Positions 24,261 to 33,932 of a stretch of DNA of 64,000 nt are shown here, piece after piece. A model generated the notes under the pieces. That model did no database searches. It was not told the origin of the DNA and saw only the letters and a list, made by a program, of their open reading frames with translations. Made by a program: the position numbers and the translations under genes. The DNA is taken from NCBI RefSeq assembly GCF_002865585.1, contig NZ_CP025581.1, positions 1 to 64,000 on the forward strand, written 5' to 3'. This DNA comes from Nocardioides houyundeii. GTDB taxonomy: Bacteria; Actinomycetota; Actinomycetes; Propionibacteriales; Nocardioidaceae. Each line of letters starts with the position of its first letter. The stretch's first letter is position 1.

Positions 24261-25723
24261 CGGGTCATCACCGCCTCCATCACTGCCTTGGCAATCGGGC
24301 CAGCCAGCCGGCCACCGGCGATCTCGCCGCGGGCGATCCCGGCCTTCTGGATCATCACCGCGACCGCCACCTGGGGGTCGTCGGCGGGGGCGAAGGAGGT
24401 GAACCAGGCGTACGGCGGCACGTCGTCGATGCCGCTCTGGGCGGTGCCGGTCTTGGCGGCCACCTTGACGCCGGGGATCGCGGCCGCAGAGGCCGTGCCG
24501 TTGTCGACCGTGGAGACCAGCAGGTCGGTCAGCTCCTTGGCGGTGGTCGAGGAGACGGCCTGGCTGAGCTCCTCGGGGTCGGCCTTGTCGAGGACCTGGA
24601 GGCTGGGGGAGCTGATGGAGTCGACCAGGTAGGGCTTCATCACCGAGCCGCCGTTGCCGATCCCCGCGGCCACCATGGCCATCTGCAGTGGGGTCGCGGA
24701 GACCTCGAACTGCCCGATCCCGCTCTGCCCGGTCTGGGCGGCGTCCATGTCCTCGGGGAAGACCGAGGTCACCTGGCGCAGCTCCTCGAAGTACTGGCTG
24801 TTGAAGCCGAACCGCTCGGCCCGCTCCAGCATGGCGTCCGCACCGACCTCGACCGCCAGGGCGGCGAAGGTCGTGTTGCAGGAGTTCTCCATCGCCTGGG
24901 CGAAGGGGATGCGACCGCTGCCGCAGGCCCGTCCCTCGTTGTCGATCCTGCCGGACTCGCCCGAGGTCAGCGGCAGCTGGTAGCTCGAGCCGCCGGGCAC
25001 CAGCGAGCTGGCGTCGTAGTTGCCGCTCTCGATGGCCGCGGCCGCGGTGACCAGCTTGAAGGTCGACCCCGGGGGGAGCCGCATGCCCACGGCCCGGTTG
25101 ATCAGCGGCTCGCTGTCCAGGTCCTCGAGCTCGCGCTGGGCCTTGACGACCTCGCCGAACCGGTGGCTGGCCAGCCGGTTGGGGTCGTAGGAGGGCAGCG
25201 AGACCATGGCCAGCACCTTGCCGGTGGACGGCTCCAGGGCCACCACCGCGCCCTCGACCGGCCCGGGCAGCGAGGAGAGCCCGTCGTACGCCGCCTGCTG
25301 GGCGGCCGCGTCGATCGTCAGCTGCACGCTGCCGCCCTTGGGCGGGTCGTTGCTGAGCATGTCGATCACCCGGGTCACGAACAGCCGTGAGTCCTCCCCG
25401 GACAGCACCGGGTTCTGCGAGCGCTCCAGCCCGGTCTGGGTGAAGTAGGTGAACGCGCCGGTGAGGGGGGCGTAGAGGAACGGCAGCGGGTACTCGCGCT
25501 GGAACTCGTACTGGTCGTCGGTCTTCACGCTCTGGGCGATCGGCTGACGGCCCACCAGGATCGGACCGCGCTCCTGGGAGAACGCCGCCGCGACGACCCG
25601 GCGGTTGTTGGGGTCCTCGGCCAGCTCGCCGGCCTTGACGTACTGCAGGTAGGAGACGTTCAGCAGCAGTGCGAGGAACAGCAGCATGCAGAAGATCGAG
25701 ATGGTCCGGATGGGCTTGTTCAT
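24257..25723 (-). CDS. pbpA: Penicillin-binding protein PbpA (transpeptidase)
   Basis: A 488-residue class B penicillin-binding protein that cross-links peptidoglycan. One N-terminal membrane helix (residues about 8-26) is followed by a dimerisation region, then the transpeptidase domain. The active-site STFK tetrad is in PPGSTFKLV (near 218), SCN in MENSCNTTF (near 282), and KTGT near 425. RodA is encoded immediately upstream with a 4-bp overlap, and the two form a glycosyltransferase/transpeptidase pair. The downstream kinase start also overlaps by 4 bp. Confidence 0.95.
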
Positions 25724-27126
25724 CGCAGCTTCACCACCTGGGTGGCGTCGTCGACGTCCACCGGCTCGTCGGGCGTCAGGTCCGGGGGTGGCCGCCGGGC
25801 CTGGTCGGAGATGCGGGCGATCAGCGCGATGATCACCCAGTTGGCCACCAGCGAGGAGCCGCCGTAGGACAGGAACGGGGTGGTGAGTCCGGTCAGCGGG
25901 ATCAGGCTGGTGACGCCGCCGATGACCACGAAGACCTGGAGGGCGAAGATGCCGGCCAGCCCGGTGGCGACCAGCTTGCCGTAGCCGTCGCGGCAGATCA
26001 GGGCGGTGCGCAGCGCCCGCTCCACGATCAGGCCGTAGATCAGGATCACCGCGATCACACCGGTCAGGCCGAGCTCCTCGCCGATCGCGGCCATGATGAA
26101 GTCGGACTCAGCCAGCGGGACCCGCTCCGGGGAGCCGCCGCCGAAGCCGCGGCCGATCAGGCCGCCCCAGCCCATGCCGAACATGGTCTCCACGATCTGG
26201 AAGCTCTTGGCGCCGTTCTCGTCGGAGTAGAAGTCCATCGGGTGCAGCCAGGTGTCGAAGCGGACCCGCACGTGGCCGAAGAGCTGGTAGCCCAGGAACG
26301 CCCCGGCGGAGAACAGCAGAGCGCCCACGACCAGCCAGCCGGGCCGCTCGGTGGCGACGTAGAGCATGATCAGGAACAGGCCGAAGAACAGCAGGCTGGA
26401 GCCGAGGTCGCGCTGGAAGACCAGGACGCCGAGGCTGATCAGCCACATCGCCAGGATCGGGCCCAGGTCGCGGCCTCGGGGCAGGTCGATGAAGAGCACC
26501 CGGCGGCCGGCCAGGGCCAGCGCGTCACGGTGCAGCACCAGGTAGCCGGCGATGGCCAGCACCAGCAGCACCTTGGCGACCTCGCCGGGCTGGAAGCTCA
26601 ACGGGCCGACGCGGATCCAGATCTGGGCGCCGTAGATCCGGGTGCCGAGCCCGGGCACCAGGGGCAGCAGCAGCAGCACCACCGCGGCGAGGCCGCTGGT
26701 GTAGGTGAAGCGCTGCAGGACCCGGTGGTCGCGCAGCAGCACCAGGGTGGCGATGAACAGGCCCACGCCCAGGGTCATCCAGATCAGCTGCTGCTGGGCG
26801 AAGTCGTGCGCCTCGCCGGCCGCCTCCTTGGCCAGGTCCAGCCGGTAGATCACGGCCAGGCCGAGCCCGTTGAGCGCCGCGACCAGCGGCAGCAGCACCG
26901 GGTCGGCGTACGGCGCGGTGAACCGCAGGGTCAGGTGGGTGGCGAGCACCAGGGCGGTGAGCCACCCCCCGTAGCCGATCAGGTTGACCGGCACCTCGCC
27001 GTCGACACCCAGTCCGACTGCGGCGTAGGCGCCGATGCCCACCACCAGCGCCAGGAACAGCAGGAAGAGCTCCGCGCCCCGCCGACGGCGGTGCACGAAA
27101 CCCATCAGAGCTCCGGTCTGGCTCAT
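25720..27126 (-). CDS. rodA: RodA/FtsW family peptidoglycan glycosyltransferase
   Basis: A 468-residue SEDS-family membrane protein that polymerises lipid II. It has about ten to twelve hydrophobic segments. The family motifs are recognisable: DLGSSLLFFGLFLIMLY near residue 240, and the C-terminal GLTTPFLSYGGSSLVANW near 410. The ATG at 27126 overlaps the phosphatase stop by one base. A same-frame extension upstream is only the antisense side of that gene and is rejected. It works with PbpA, encoded next. Confidence 0.95.
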   Translation of the reverse strand: MSQTGALMGFVHRRRRGAELFLLFLALVVGIGAYAAVGLGVDGEVPVNLIGYGGWLTALVLATHLTLRFTAPYADPVLLPLVAALNGLGLAVIYRLDLAKEAAGEAHDFAQQQLIWMTLGVGLFIATLVLLRDHRVLQRFTYTSGLAAVVLLLLPLVPGLGTRIYGAQIWIRVGPLSFQPGEVAKVLLVLAIAGYLVLHRDALALAGRRVLFIDLPRGRDLGPILAMWLISLGVLVFQRDLGSSLLFFGLFLIMLYVATERPGWLVVGALLFSAGAFLGYQLFGHVRVRFDTWLHPMDFYSDENGAKSFQIVETMFGMGWGGLIGRGFGGGSPERVPLAESDFIMAAIGEELGLTGVIAVILIYGLIVERALRTALICRDGYGKLVATGLAGIFALQVFVVIGGVTSLIPLTGLTTPFLSYGGSSLVANWVIIALIARISDQARRPPPDLTPDEPVDVDDATQVVKLR

Positions 27127-28499
27127 CAGCCGGCGACCTGCTGGGCCGCGAGGTTGTCCACGGTCTCCTCGGCCTTGGCCAGGTCGTCGGCCTCGATGCC
27201 CTCGCGGACCTCGCCCGCGTCGTAGTCCGAGAGCCGGTCCAGGGAGATGTCGGTGGTCTCGTAGGGCCGGGAGAGCTCCAGCCCCGGTACGTCGGCGTTG
27301 AGGCCGCGGAAGATCGTGACCACCCCGTCGTGCTCGCCCACGTAGAACTGCTGCTGGGTCCAGTGCCAGGCCACCGCGAGCGCCATCCACAGGGTGCCCA
27401 GGATGGTCATCGCCACCAGGCTTCGCCGGGCCCAGAAGAAGCGCTGCGGCGGACGCGGCGCGTAGCGCGCGGTCTCGGTGTCGATGGGGTCCGACGGGAT
27501 GGCGAAGTCGACGTCGCCGGGCAGGTCGGTGGGCGCGCCCTGCTCGTGGGGCGCGTTGCCGCGGGCGCGGAACAGCCCGGTGGAGTGCCCGCGGTTGCCG
27601 CGCGGCAGCTCGGCGGCGGCGCCGACCAGGAGCGGCTCCAGGTCGGTGGTCGCGGGGTCGGTGCCGGCGACCACGTCGGCGACCACGCAGGTGACGTTGT
27701 CGGTGCTCCCGGCCTCGAGGCTGGCACGGACCAGCTCGACGGCGGCGTAGTCGGGGGTGCCGCGGCCCAGGATGTCGCGCAGCCGGGCGTCGGGCAGCAC
27801 CCCGCAGGCGCCGTCGCTGCACAGCAGCAGCCGGTCACCCTCCTGCACGACGACGACGAAGAGGTCGGGCGCGGGGTCGTGCACCCCGTCGAGGGCCTTG
27901 AGGATCAGGTTGCGGTGCGGGTGGACCCGCGCCTCCTCCTCGGTGATCCGGCCCTCGTCGATGAGCCCCTGCACGAAGGTGTGGTCGTGGGTGAGCTGGC
28001 TGATCTCGCCCGAGCGCCAGAGATAGGCGCGGCTGTCCCCGACGTGCGCGATCCCCAGGGCGTGGCCGTCGAAGAGCGCCAGGGTGGCCGTGGTGCTGGT
28101 GCCGCTGATGGAGGGGTCCTCCTCCACCAGCTCGCCGATCCGGTCGTGGGCGCGGTGCACGCTGCCCGCGACCCGGGCCAGCAGGTCGTCGGCGGAGAGG
28201 TCACCGGGGGGCTCGTCGAGCCGGCGGATGACCGAGACCGCGGTGCTGGAGGCGATGTCGCCGCGGGCGGCGCCGCCCACCCCGTCGCACACCGTCAGCA
28301 GCCAGGGGCCGGCGTACCCGCTGTCCTGGTTGTCCTTGCGGACCCGGCCGACGTCGGAGACGGCGGAGTAGTTGAGCTTCATCGCGGGCGCTCCCGCGGT
28401 CCGGGACCGCTCGGCGGTGTCGGACTGCTCCTCGACGTGCGTGCCCGCGGCGACGTGGCGCCGGTCGCGGATCACGGTGTCGTTCTCGGGGTCGGTCAC
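27126..28499 (-). CDS. pstP: PP2C-type Ser/Thr phosphatase PstP
   Basis: The PPM-family phosphatase that reverses PknA/PknB phosphorylation. The metal-binding motifs are complete: VRKDNQDS, CDGVGGAARGD, GIAHVGDSRAYLW, LCSDGACG and STDNVTCVV. One membrane helix follows at about residues 348-368, then an extracellular domain. From the GTG at 28499 the product is 457 residues with a 39-residue polar N-terminal extension. The ATG at 28382 has a better ribosome site (GGGAG, spacing 8) and gives a typical N-terminus (MKLNYSAVSDVGR), so the true start may be 28382. Confidence 0.93.
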   Translation of the reverse strand: MTDPENDTVIRDRRHVAAGTHVEEQSDTAERSRTAGAPAMKLNYSAVSDVGRVRKDNQDSGYAGPWLLTVCDGVGGAARGDIASSTAVSVIRRLDEPPGDLSADDLLARVAGSVHRAHDRIGELVEEDPSISGTSTTATLALFDGHALGIAHVGDSRAYLWRSGEISQLTHDHTFVQGLIDEGRITEEEARVHPHRNLILKALDGVHDPAPDLFVVVVQEGDRLLLCSDGACGVLPDARLRDILGRGTPDYAAVELVRASLEAGSTDNVTCVVADVVAGTDPATTDLEPLLVGAAAELPRGNRGHSTGLFRARGNAPHEQGAPTDLPGDVDFAIPSDPIDTETARYAPRPPQRFFWARRSLVAMTILGTLWMALAVAWHWTQQQFYVGEHDGVVTIFRGLNADVPGLELSRPYETTDISLDRLSDYDAGEVREGIEADDLAKAEETVDNLAAQQVAG

Positions 28500-28509
28500 G
28501 TGGGACGGC

Positions 28510-28983
28510 CTACTTCCGGAGCTCGAGGATCGTCTTGCCGATGCGCACCTGGGTGCCCAGGGTCAGCGTCGTGGGCTGCGTCAGTCGCGAGGAGCCGATG
28601 TAGGTGCCGTTCGTGGAGCCGAGGTCCTCGACGTACCACTGGTCGCCGGACGCGGCGACCCGGGCGTGCCGGGTGGAGACGTAGTCGTCGTCGAGCCGGA
28701 TCGCGGCGTCCGAGCCCCGGCCGATGAGCAGTGGTGCGTCCGCGAGCTCGGCGCGCTCGCCGGCGTTCGCACCCTCCACGACCAGCAGGTGGGTGGGGGC
28801 GCCACGCCGCCGGTTGGGCTTGGGCTGCTTGCTGGCCTTGTCGGGCTTGGCACCGCCCCGGGCGCCTTCGGGGACGCGCGCCCCGAACATGTCCGAGCGG
28901 ACCACGGAGATGGCGGAGAGCACGAAGATCCACAGCACCGCGAGGTAGGCGAACCGGATCAGGAAGAGGGTCAGCTCGGACAT
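28510..28983 (-). CDS. fhaB: FHA-domain protein FhaB (FipA-like)
   Basis: A 157-residue protein with an N-terminal membrane helix (about residues 6-26), a basic linker, and a C-terminal FHA domain that binds phosphothreonine. FHA hallmarks are LIGRGSDAAI (near 86), STRHARV (near 102), and DLGSTNGTY (near 118). In mycobacteria the counterpart links kinase signalling to FtsZ and FtsQ. It starts 5 bp after fhaA and lies before the phosphatase, as in the classic cluster. Confidence 0.94.
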   Translation of the reverse strand: MSELTLFLIRFAYLAVLWIFVLSAISVVRSDMFGARVPEGARGGAKPDKASKQPKPNRRRGAPTHLLVVEGANAGERAELADAPLLIGRGSDAAIRLDDDYVSTRHARVAASGDQWYVEDLGSTNGTYIGSSRLTQPTTLTLGTQVRIGKTILELRK

Positions 28984-28988
28984 GGCGG

Positions 28989-29708
28989 TCAGCCCCTGCC
29001 GTGGTCGTCGTCGACGAGGAGCACGGTCAGCTCGGTGTTGCCGACCTTGACCACGGTGCCGTCCTTGAGGGGGGCGCGCTCGACCTTGCGGCCGTCGACC
29101 AGCATCCCGTTGGTGGAGCCCAGGTCGACCACGGACAGGTCGAGGTCGCCGTCGTGACGGTCGGAGACCACGAACTCCACGTGCCGCCGACTCACGCCCG
29201 GGTCGTTGATCCGGATGTCGGACTCGGTGCCGCGTCCGACCACCACGCCGGGCGGCATCAGGGGGTGCCGGGTGCGGTTGATCTCCAACATCGCCCGCGG
29301 GGTGCGGTGCCGGGTGCGGTGGTCGTCGCCGCTCACCGAGGCCTCGGCCCGGCTGCGGATCCGGAAGCGCCCGGTGGTGAGGTCACCGGCGGCCTCGAAG
29401 CTGATGTGGACCGGACCGGGGAAGACGTAGCCCTGGCTCTCGGCGTGGTCCTGGAGCTGGTCGGCCAGGTCCCGGGCCATCGCGTTGTCATAGGGGGAGA
29501 GGCGCTCGAGATCGGTCTCGGAGAGCTCGACGTCGAAGTCGTTGGGCACCAGGCGCCGGTCGCGGCTCAGGATCTGGGCGTTGTTGTCGACCTCCCGCTG
29601 CAGCGCGGCGGAGATCTCGACCGGCTGCACCGCGCTGCGGAACGCTCGCGCGAAAACGCCGGAGACCACCTGCTCGAGGCGCTGCTCGAAGCGCTGCAGA
29701 CCGCGCAC
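28989..29708 (-). CDS. fhaA: FhaA: DUF3662 and FHA-domain protein
   Basis: A 239-residue protein with an N-terminal DUF3662 domain (about residues 1-115, RGLQRFEQRLEQVVSGVFAR onward) and a C-terminal FHA domain (VVGRGTESDI, SRRHVEF, DLGSTNGM). The FHA domain binds phosphorylated partners such as the MviN/MurJ pseudokinase complex in mycobacteria. The usual long Pro/Gly/Tyr linker of FhaA is nearly absent, so the protein is about half the mycobacterial length. The GTG at 29708 has AGGAGAG seven bases upstream. It is the first gene of the seven-gene cell-wall signalling operon; the promoter should lie in 29709-29870. Confidence 0.92.
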   Translation of the reverse strand: MRGLQRFEQRLEQVVSGVFARAFRSAVQPVEISAALQREVDNNAQILSRDRRLVPNDFDVELSETDLERLSPYDNAMARDLADQLQDHAESQGYVFPGPVHISFEAAGDLTTGRFRIRSRAEASVSGDDHRTRHRTPRAMLEINRTRHPLMPPGVVVGRGTESDIRINDPGVSRRHVEFVVSDRHDGDLDLSVVDLGSTNGMLVDGRKVERAPLKDGTVVKVGNTELTVLLVDDDHGRG

Positions 29709-29870
29709 GTGCTCACTCTCCTGGTTGGACGGCGTAGAGGACTGTCCGTGATCGTATCCGTCGCACGGCTCATACCCCCTGTACCCACGTCGGCCCGCCG
29801 TCGGACATCTCCTCTCCGGACGCCGGTTTGGGGGTTGCGTCATCGCTGGGCTAACCTGAGCCCGCTTCAA

Positions 29871-29957
29871 GCGCGAGTGGCGGAATAGGCAGACGCGCAC
29901 GGTTCAGGTCCGTGTGTCCGAAAGGACGTGGGGGTTCAACTCCCCCCTCGCGCACCA
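29871..29957 (+). tRNA. tRNA-Leu (anticodon CAG)
   Basis: A class II cloverleaf with acceptor GCGCGAG / CTCGCGC, anticodon arm CACGG-TTCAGGT-CCGTG (CAG), a long variable arm TGTCCGAAAGGACGT, T-arm GGGGGTTCAACTCCCCC, discriminator A and encoded CCA. It is divergent from the fhaA operon, matching the tRNA-Leu position in many actinobacteria. Confidence 0.97.
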
Positions 29958-29965
29958 CCACAGGC

Positions 29966-29994
29966 AAGGCCCCGGATCTCTGATCCGGGGCCTT
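29966..29994. terminator. Terminator after tRNA-Leu
   Basis: A 12-bp stem AAGGCCCCGGAT / ATCCGGGGCCTT with a short loop starts nine bases after the tRNA CCA end. It also lies just beyond the 3' end of the convergent TetR gene, so it may serve both. Confidence 0.82.
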
Positions 29995-30013
29995 CGTCGT
30001 GATGCGGGTCCCG

Positions 30014-30625
30014 CTACGTCTTGCTCGCGTCCCGGACCAGCTCCAGGAGCCGGGCCACGGCCGTCACGGCGTCGGCGACGGGGTCCTCGTGCCCCACGGC
30101 GGCGCCGTAGAGGAGTGCGGCGTCGAGCATCGGGGCGACCAGGCCGAAGTCGGGGCTCTGGGCCACCGCGCCCCAGCCGCTGCGCTCCAGGGCGGTGCGC
30201 AGCGCGTCCAGCAGTGCCGGACGAGACGCGGCCATGATGGGACGAAGCTCGGGATCGGCCGTCGCCTCGAGCATCGGCTGCAGCCGCCGGGAGACCACCG
30301 TCCGGTCCAGGGCCGGCGCGAAGAGCACCTCCAGGAGCAGCTCCGCGGTGCGGCGGGCGGAGCGCTCGCGCCGGGGCAGCGACTCCGCGCGCTCCCGGGC
30401 CGCGGTGCAGCGCAGCTCCTCGGCGGCGCGGACCGCGACGCCGTACAGCTCCTGGCGGGTCGGGAAGTAGTAGGTCGCCGAGCCGGCCGGGACCCCGGCG
30501 GCGGCCGCCACCCTGCGGTGGGTGATCGCCTCGGGGCCCTCGTCGATCAGCAACCGCGCGGCGGCGTCCGCCATCGCGCGCTGCCGGGTGGAGCTGCGGT
30601 CCTGCACGGTACGGCGGCCGGCCAT
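30014..30625 (-). CDS. TetR family transcriptional regulator
   Basis: About 203 residues from the ATG at 30625. The N-terminal helix-turn-helix (about residues 12-58) includes ITHRRVAAAAGVPAGSATYYFPTRQELY, and the C-terminal ligand domain is variable. A GTG at 30715 in frame would add 30 residues but would read through the presumed operator. GGAGGAG lies just upstream of 30625, which favours the shorter form. It is divergent from the DUF981 membrane gene, its probable target. The ligand is unknown. Confidence 0.88.
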   Translation of the reverse strand: MAGRRTVQDRSSTRQRAMADAAARLLIDEGPEAITHRRVAAAAGVPAGSATYYFPTRQELYGVAVRAAEELRCTAARERAESLPRRERSARRTAELLLEVLFAPALDRTVVSRRLQPMLEATADPELRPIMAASRPALLDALRTALERSGWGAVAQSPDFGLVAPMLDAALLYGAAVGHEDPVADAVTAVARLLELVRDASKT

Positions 30626-30660
30626 CGGCTGCTCCTCCTGTTTCCCTGGTTCCCGGGAAT

Positions 30661-30680
30661 ACCTATACATGTGTGTAGGT
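30661..30680. promoter_or_regulatory. Candidate TetR operator
   Basis: ACCTATACATGTGTGTAGGT is a 20-bp imperfect palindrome (8 of 10 pairs match) in the gap between the divergent TetR and DUF981 genes, about 35 bp upstream of the TetR start. Its AT content is above the surroundings. Size and position suit a TetR dimer controlling both directions. Confidence 0.55.
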
Positions 30681-30749
30681 TTCTTCCCCGGTGCGGACCG
30701 GCTCCCGGTCCCCACGTCTGTTCACGAGCTATCTACGAGGTCGACACAC

Positions 30750-31481
30750 ATGATCACTCTCGCGGCCCAAGAGGGCCTCACGATCGACTGGGCGAACATG
30801 CCCACCTACAACACGATCATGGCCGTCGCCGTCGGCGCCGGTCTGATCGGCCTGGTCCAGCTGGGTCGCCAGCTGCGGACCGACCCGACGAAGGTCAGCA
30901 CCGAGGGATGGGCCGTCACCTTCGGGCTGCTGGGCGCCATCCTGGCCGCCACCGGCCTGCACATGACGCTGACCTGGCCGCTGGCGGCCGGCGGCTTCCC
31001 GTTCGACAACATCATCTTCGGCGAGACCAGCCTCGGCTTCGGCGCGCTGCTGCTCGGCACCTCCTTCTACCTGTGGAAGCGCGGTGCGGCCGCGCTGGCC
31101 ACGAGCCGTCCGGTGGAGACCCTGGCCCGGGTCGCCCAGCCGGTCACCGTCTTCGTCGGAGGCCTCGGCCTGAGCCTGCTGGCGATCGCCGTCGCCGGTG
31201 TGAAGTACGAGCTGTTCGCGGCCCCGCCGCAGGAGCCCATCTCCGGTGAGTTCGCCGAGTACCCGCTCGTCGAGGCCATCTTCATGTCCGGCCTGATCGC
31301 CCTCGTCGGGCTCGGTGCCCTGGCCTTCGCCTTCCTGGTCAACCGGGTGGTCAACGGCCGGTCCACCGCAGTCTGGGCCCGGGTCACCGGGTGGCTCTGG
31401 GCCGTCTCCGGCGTGCTGTTCCTGCTGTTCGGCGCGATGAACTTCTTCACCCACATCGGGCTCATCGTCAACACCATGTGA
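30750..31481 (+). CDS. DUF981-like polytopic membrane protein
   Basis: A 243-residue membrane protein with about six to seven hydrophobic segments. The IIFGETSLGFGALLLGTSFYLW stretch in the middle resembles the DUF981 family, whose function is unknown. No enzymatic motif is visible. It is read divergently from a TetR gene, with a palindrome between them, which suggests control by that repressor. The ATG at 30750 lies about 70 bp from the operator candidate, and a strong terminator follows. Confidence 0.78.
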   Translation: MITLAAQEGLTIDWANMPTYNTIMAVAVGAGLIGLVQLGRQLRTDPTKVSTEGWAVTFGLLGAILAATGLHMTLTWPLAAGGFPFDNIIFGETSLGFGALLLGTSFYLWKRGAAALATSRPVETLARVAQPVTVFVGGLGLSLLAIAVAGVKYELFAAPPQEPISGEFAEYPLVEAIFMSGLIALVGLGALAFAFLVNRVVNGRSTAVWARVTGWLWAVSGVLFLLFGAMNFFTHIGLIVNTM

Positions 31482-31498
31482 CCTCGGTGTCGCACCAC

Positions 31499-31532
31499 GA
31501 GCCCGGTCCCCCCGCTGAGGGGGGCCGGGCTC
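31499..31532 (+). terminator. Terminator after the DUF981 gene
   Basis: A 14-bp, nearly all-GC stem (GAGCCCGGTCCCCC / GGGGGGCCGGGCTC) with a short loop lies 17 bp after the stop. There is no T-run, which is common in high-GC genomes. Confidence 0.7.
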
Positions 31533-31613
31533 CGGTGTCTGTGAGGAGTGCGGAGGCCGCGCAGATGCCCGAACGCGCGGACACCAGCCGTGTGGTGCGC
31601 GAGGATCCCCGTC

Positions 31614-32627
31614 ATGACTCAGAACGCCACCCGCCCCCGGACGCCACTGCCCGGGATCAGCTCCCGCGCCTGGGAGCACCCGGCGGACCAGGGCGCCCTG
31701 GTGGCGCTGCGCAAGCTCAAGGGGTTCGACTCGTTGATCAAGGCCATGTCCGGCCTGATCAACGAGCGGACCGTCCGGCTGATGCTGCTGGGCTCGTCGG
31801 TCCGGGTCGACGAGCGGCAGTTCCCGGTCCTGAACCGGCTGCTCAACGACGTGGGGACGACCCTCGACGCCGACTCCCTGCCCGAGCTCTACGTGCGGGC
31901 GTCTCCCACGTTCAACGCGCACGCGATCGGGATGGAGAAGCCCGTCATCGTCGTTGACTCCGGCCTGGTGCACCTGCTGGACGAGGACGAGATGCGGTTC
32001 GTGCTGGGTCACGAGCTCGGACACGTCCTCAGCGGCCACGCCGTCTACCAGACCCTGCTGCAGCGGCTGCTGGCGATGACCGGGGTCTTCGCGGCCGTGC
32101 CCGGAGGGGCGTTGGGCATGCGAGGCATCCTGGCTGCGCTGATGGAGTGGTCCCGCAAGGCCGAGCTCTCCGCCGACCGCGCGGGGCTGCTCGCCGCCCA
32201 GGACCCCGCCGCCGCCACTCGCGTGCACATGAAGCTGGCCTCCGGCGGCACCCTGGAGCACCTGGACGCGACCTCCTTCTTCGCCCAGGCCAGCGAGTAC
32301 GCCGAGACCGAGGACCTGCGGGACTCGGTCCTCAAGGTCTTCCTGGTCGAGGGGCGCTCGCACCCGTTCGCGGTGGTCCGTGCCGCCGAGCTGCGCCGCT
32401 GGACCGAGTCCGGCGCCTACGCCGAGATCCGCACGGGCAGCTATCCCCGGCGTGAGGACGACGCCGAGGCCAAGGTCAGCGACGCCGCCCGCATGGCCGC
32501 CGCCAGCTACGGCGAGACGTTCCGGCGCAGCCAGGACGCACTGGGCCGGCTGCTGCACGAGACCGCGGGCCTGATGGGCTCGGCGAAGACGTGGCTCGAC
32601 GAGCGGTTCGGCCCCCGCACCGGCTGA
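31614..32627 (+). CDS. M48 family metallopeptidase
   Basis: A 337-residue zinc protease. The HELGHVLSGH motif (HExxH near residue 131) supplies the zinc ligands and catalytic glutamate. The third ligand is the Glu of KAELSADRAG (near 183), as in the M48/HtpX group. One or two hydrophobic stretches around residues 145-175 could be membrane-associated, but no N-terminal anchor is evident. The ATG at 31614 starts the conserved region better than the upstream in-frame start. Substrates are unknown. Confidence 0.87.
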   Translation: MTQNATRPRTPLPGISSRAWEHPADQGALVALRKLKGFDSLIKAMSGLINERTVRLMLLGSSVRVDERQFPVLNRLLNDVGTTLDADSLPELYVRASPTFNAHAIGMEKPVIVVDSGLVHLLDEDEMRFVLGHELGHVLSGHAVYQTLLQRLLAMTGVFAAVPGGALGMRGILAALMEWSRKAELSADRAGLLAAQDPAAATRVHMKLASGGTLEHLDATSFFAQASEYAETEDLRDSVLKVFLVEGRSHPFAVVRAAELRRWTESGAYAEIRTGSYPRREDDAEAKVSDAARMAAASYGETFRRSQDALGRLLHETAGLMGSAKTWLDERFGPRTG

Positions 32628-32770
32628 TCCCGACACGTCTCTTCCGTGCGTCCATGAGGCGACTGGGTCCTCGATGAACGACACTGTGCACCACTGGCCT
32701 ATGCCAACCGATCAGAACCGCCCCGCGTGAGTGGGTCGCCCTACGCGGATGACTCCGCACGTGGAGAGAC

Positions 32771-33922
32771 ATGAGCCAGCCCTGCCCGACCCAGCCTGCC
32801 CGCAGCACCCGACGCCTCACCTCAGGGCTGGGGCTCGCTGCGGCGGGCTTCCTGGTGGCCGGCCTGGCCGCCACCGGAGTGGCCCCCGCCCACGCCTCTG
32901 AGGCGCCGATCGACCTCGGCGCGGCCTCGAGCTTCTCGGTCCTCGCGGGCTCGGCCGTCACCAACACCGGCCCGTCCACCATCGGCGGAGACCTCGGCCT
33001 GACCCCAGGCTCCGCCGTCACCGGTTTCCCGCCAGGCACCGTCCTGGGTGCCGTGCACGTCTCCGACGCGGCCGCGATCACGGCGCAGAGCGGCCTCGCG
33101 GCCGCCTACGACGACGCCGCCCGCCGGGCTGCCACCGCCGCCATCGCCGCCGAGCTGGCGGGGCAGACGCTGAAGCCCGGTGTCTACGCCGCACCCACCC
33201 TGGAGCTGACCGGCACGGTGACGCTGGACGCCCAGGGGGACACGAACGCCGTCTTCCTCCTGCGCTCCGCCTCGACCCTGACGACAGCATCGGACAGCAA
33301 GGTCTCGCTCATCAACGGCGCATCGCCGTGCAACGTGTTCTGGCAGGTCGGGAGCTCTGCGACGCTCGACACCAGGACGGACTTCGCGGGAACGGTCATG
33401 GCGCTCACCTCGGCCACCCTCAACACCGGTGCCCGGGTCGACGGGCGGGTACTGGCGCGCAACGGCGCGGTCACCCTCGACACGAACGCCCTGACCGCGC
33501 TCAACTGTGCGCGCCCCGTGGCTCCGACCTCGAGCCCGAGCGTGAGCCCGAGCCCGAGCCCGAGCCCGACCCTGGCCCCGAGCCCGACGGGCCCGATCAC
33601 GCCGTCCGGCGGCCCGGCAGCGACCGCCTCCCCGACCGCCCCCGGGACACCGACCGGCATCCCGACCGGCACCGGGACACCGACTGCCACTCCGACCGGC
33701 CCGACCGGGAGCGACACCCCGATCCCGTCGGTCCCGGTCGGCACCCCCACCGTCCCGTCCGGTGCACCCCCGGTCCCGGTCGGCCACCCGCCGACGGGCC
33801 TCGGGGGCGCTGAGCAGCAGGGCACCACGGGAGCGAGCCTCCTGTTCCTCCTCGCCGGGCTCGCCGCGGCGGGTGCCCTCGCCGTACCTGCCTTGGGGGG
33901 CCGTTCCTCCCGTCGCCGTTGA
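32771..33922 (+). CDS. Secreted DUF3494 (ice-binding-like) protein with C-terminal anchor
   Basis: A 383-residue exported protein. The signal peptide spans residues 1-42 (cleavage likely after APAHA). It is followed by a DUF3494 beta-solenoid domain (about 46-242), with the family opening ASSFSVLAGSAVTNTG and repeated GDLG / VFLLRSAS / LDTRTDFAGTV strands. DUF3494 proteins bind ice or act as surface adhesins. A 100-residue Pro/Ser/Thr/Gly stalk and a C-terminal hydrophobic helix plus basic tail (GRSSRRR) follow. That is a sorting-signal layout, but no strict LPXTG is seen; the nearest candidates are PPTGL and QGTTG. A class F sortase gene follows after 10 bp. Confidence 0.88.
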   Translation: MSQPCPTQPARSTRRLTSGLGLAAAGFLVAGLAATGVAPAHASEAPIDLGAASSFSVLAGSAVTNTGPSTIGGDLGLTPGSAVTGFPPGTVLGAVHVSDAAAITAQSGLAAAYDDAARRAATAAIAAELAGQTLKPGVYAAPTLELTGTVTLDAQGDTNAVFLLRSASTLTTASDSKVSLINGASPCNVFWQVGSSATLDTRTDFAGTVMALTSATLNTGARVDGRVLARNGAVTLDTNALTALNCARPVAPTSSPSVSPSPSPSPTLAPSPTGPITPSGGPAATASPTAPGTPTGIPTGTGTPTATPTGPTGSDTPIPSVPVGTPTVPSGAPPVPVGHPPTGLGGAEQQGTTGASLLFLLAGLAAAGALAVPALGGRSSRRR

Positions 33923-33932
33923 GCGGGCGCGC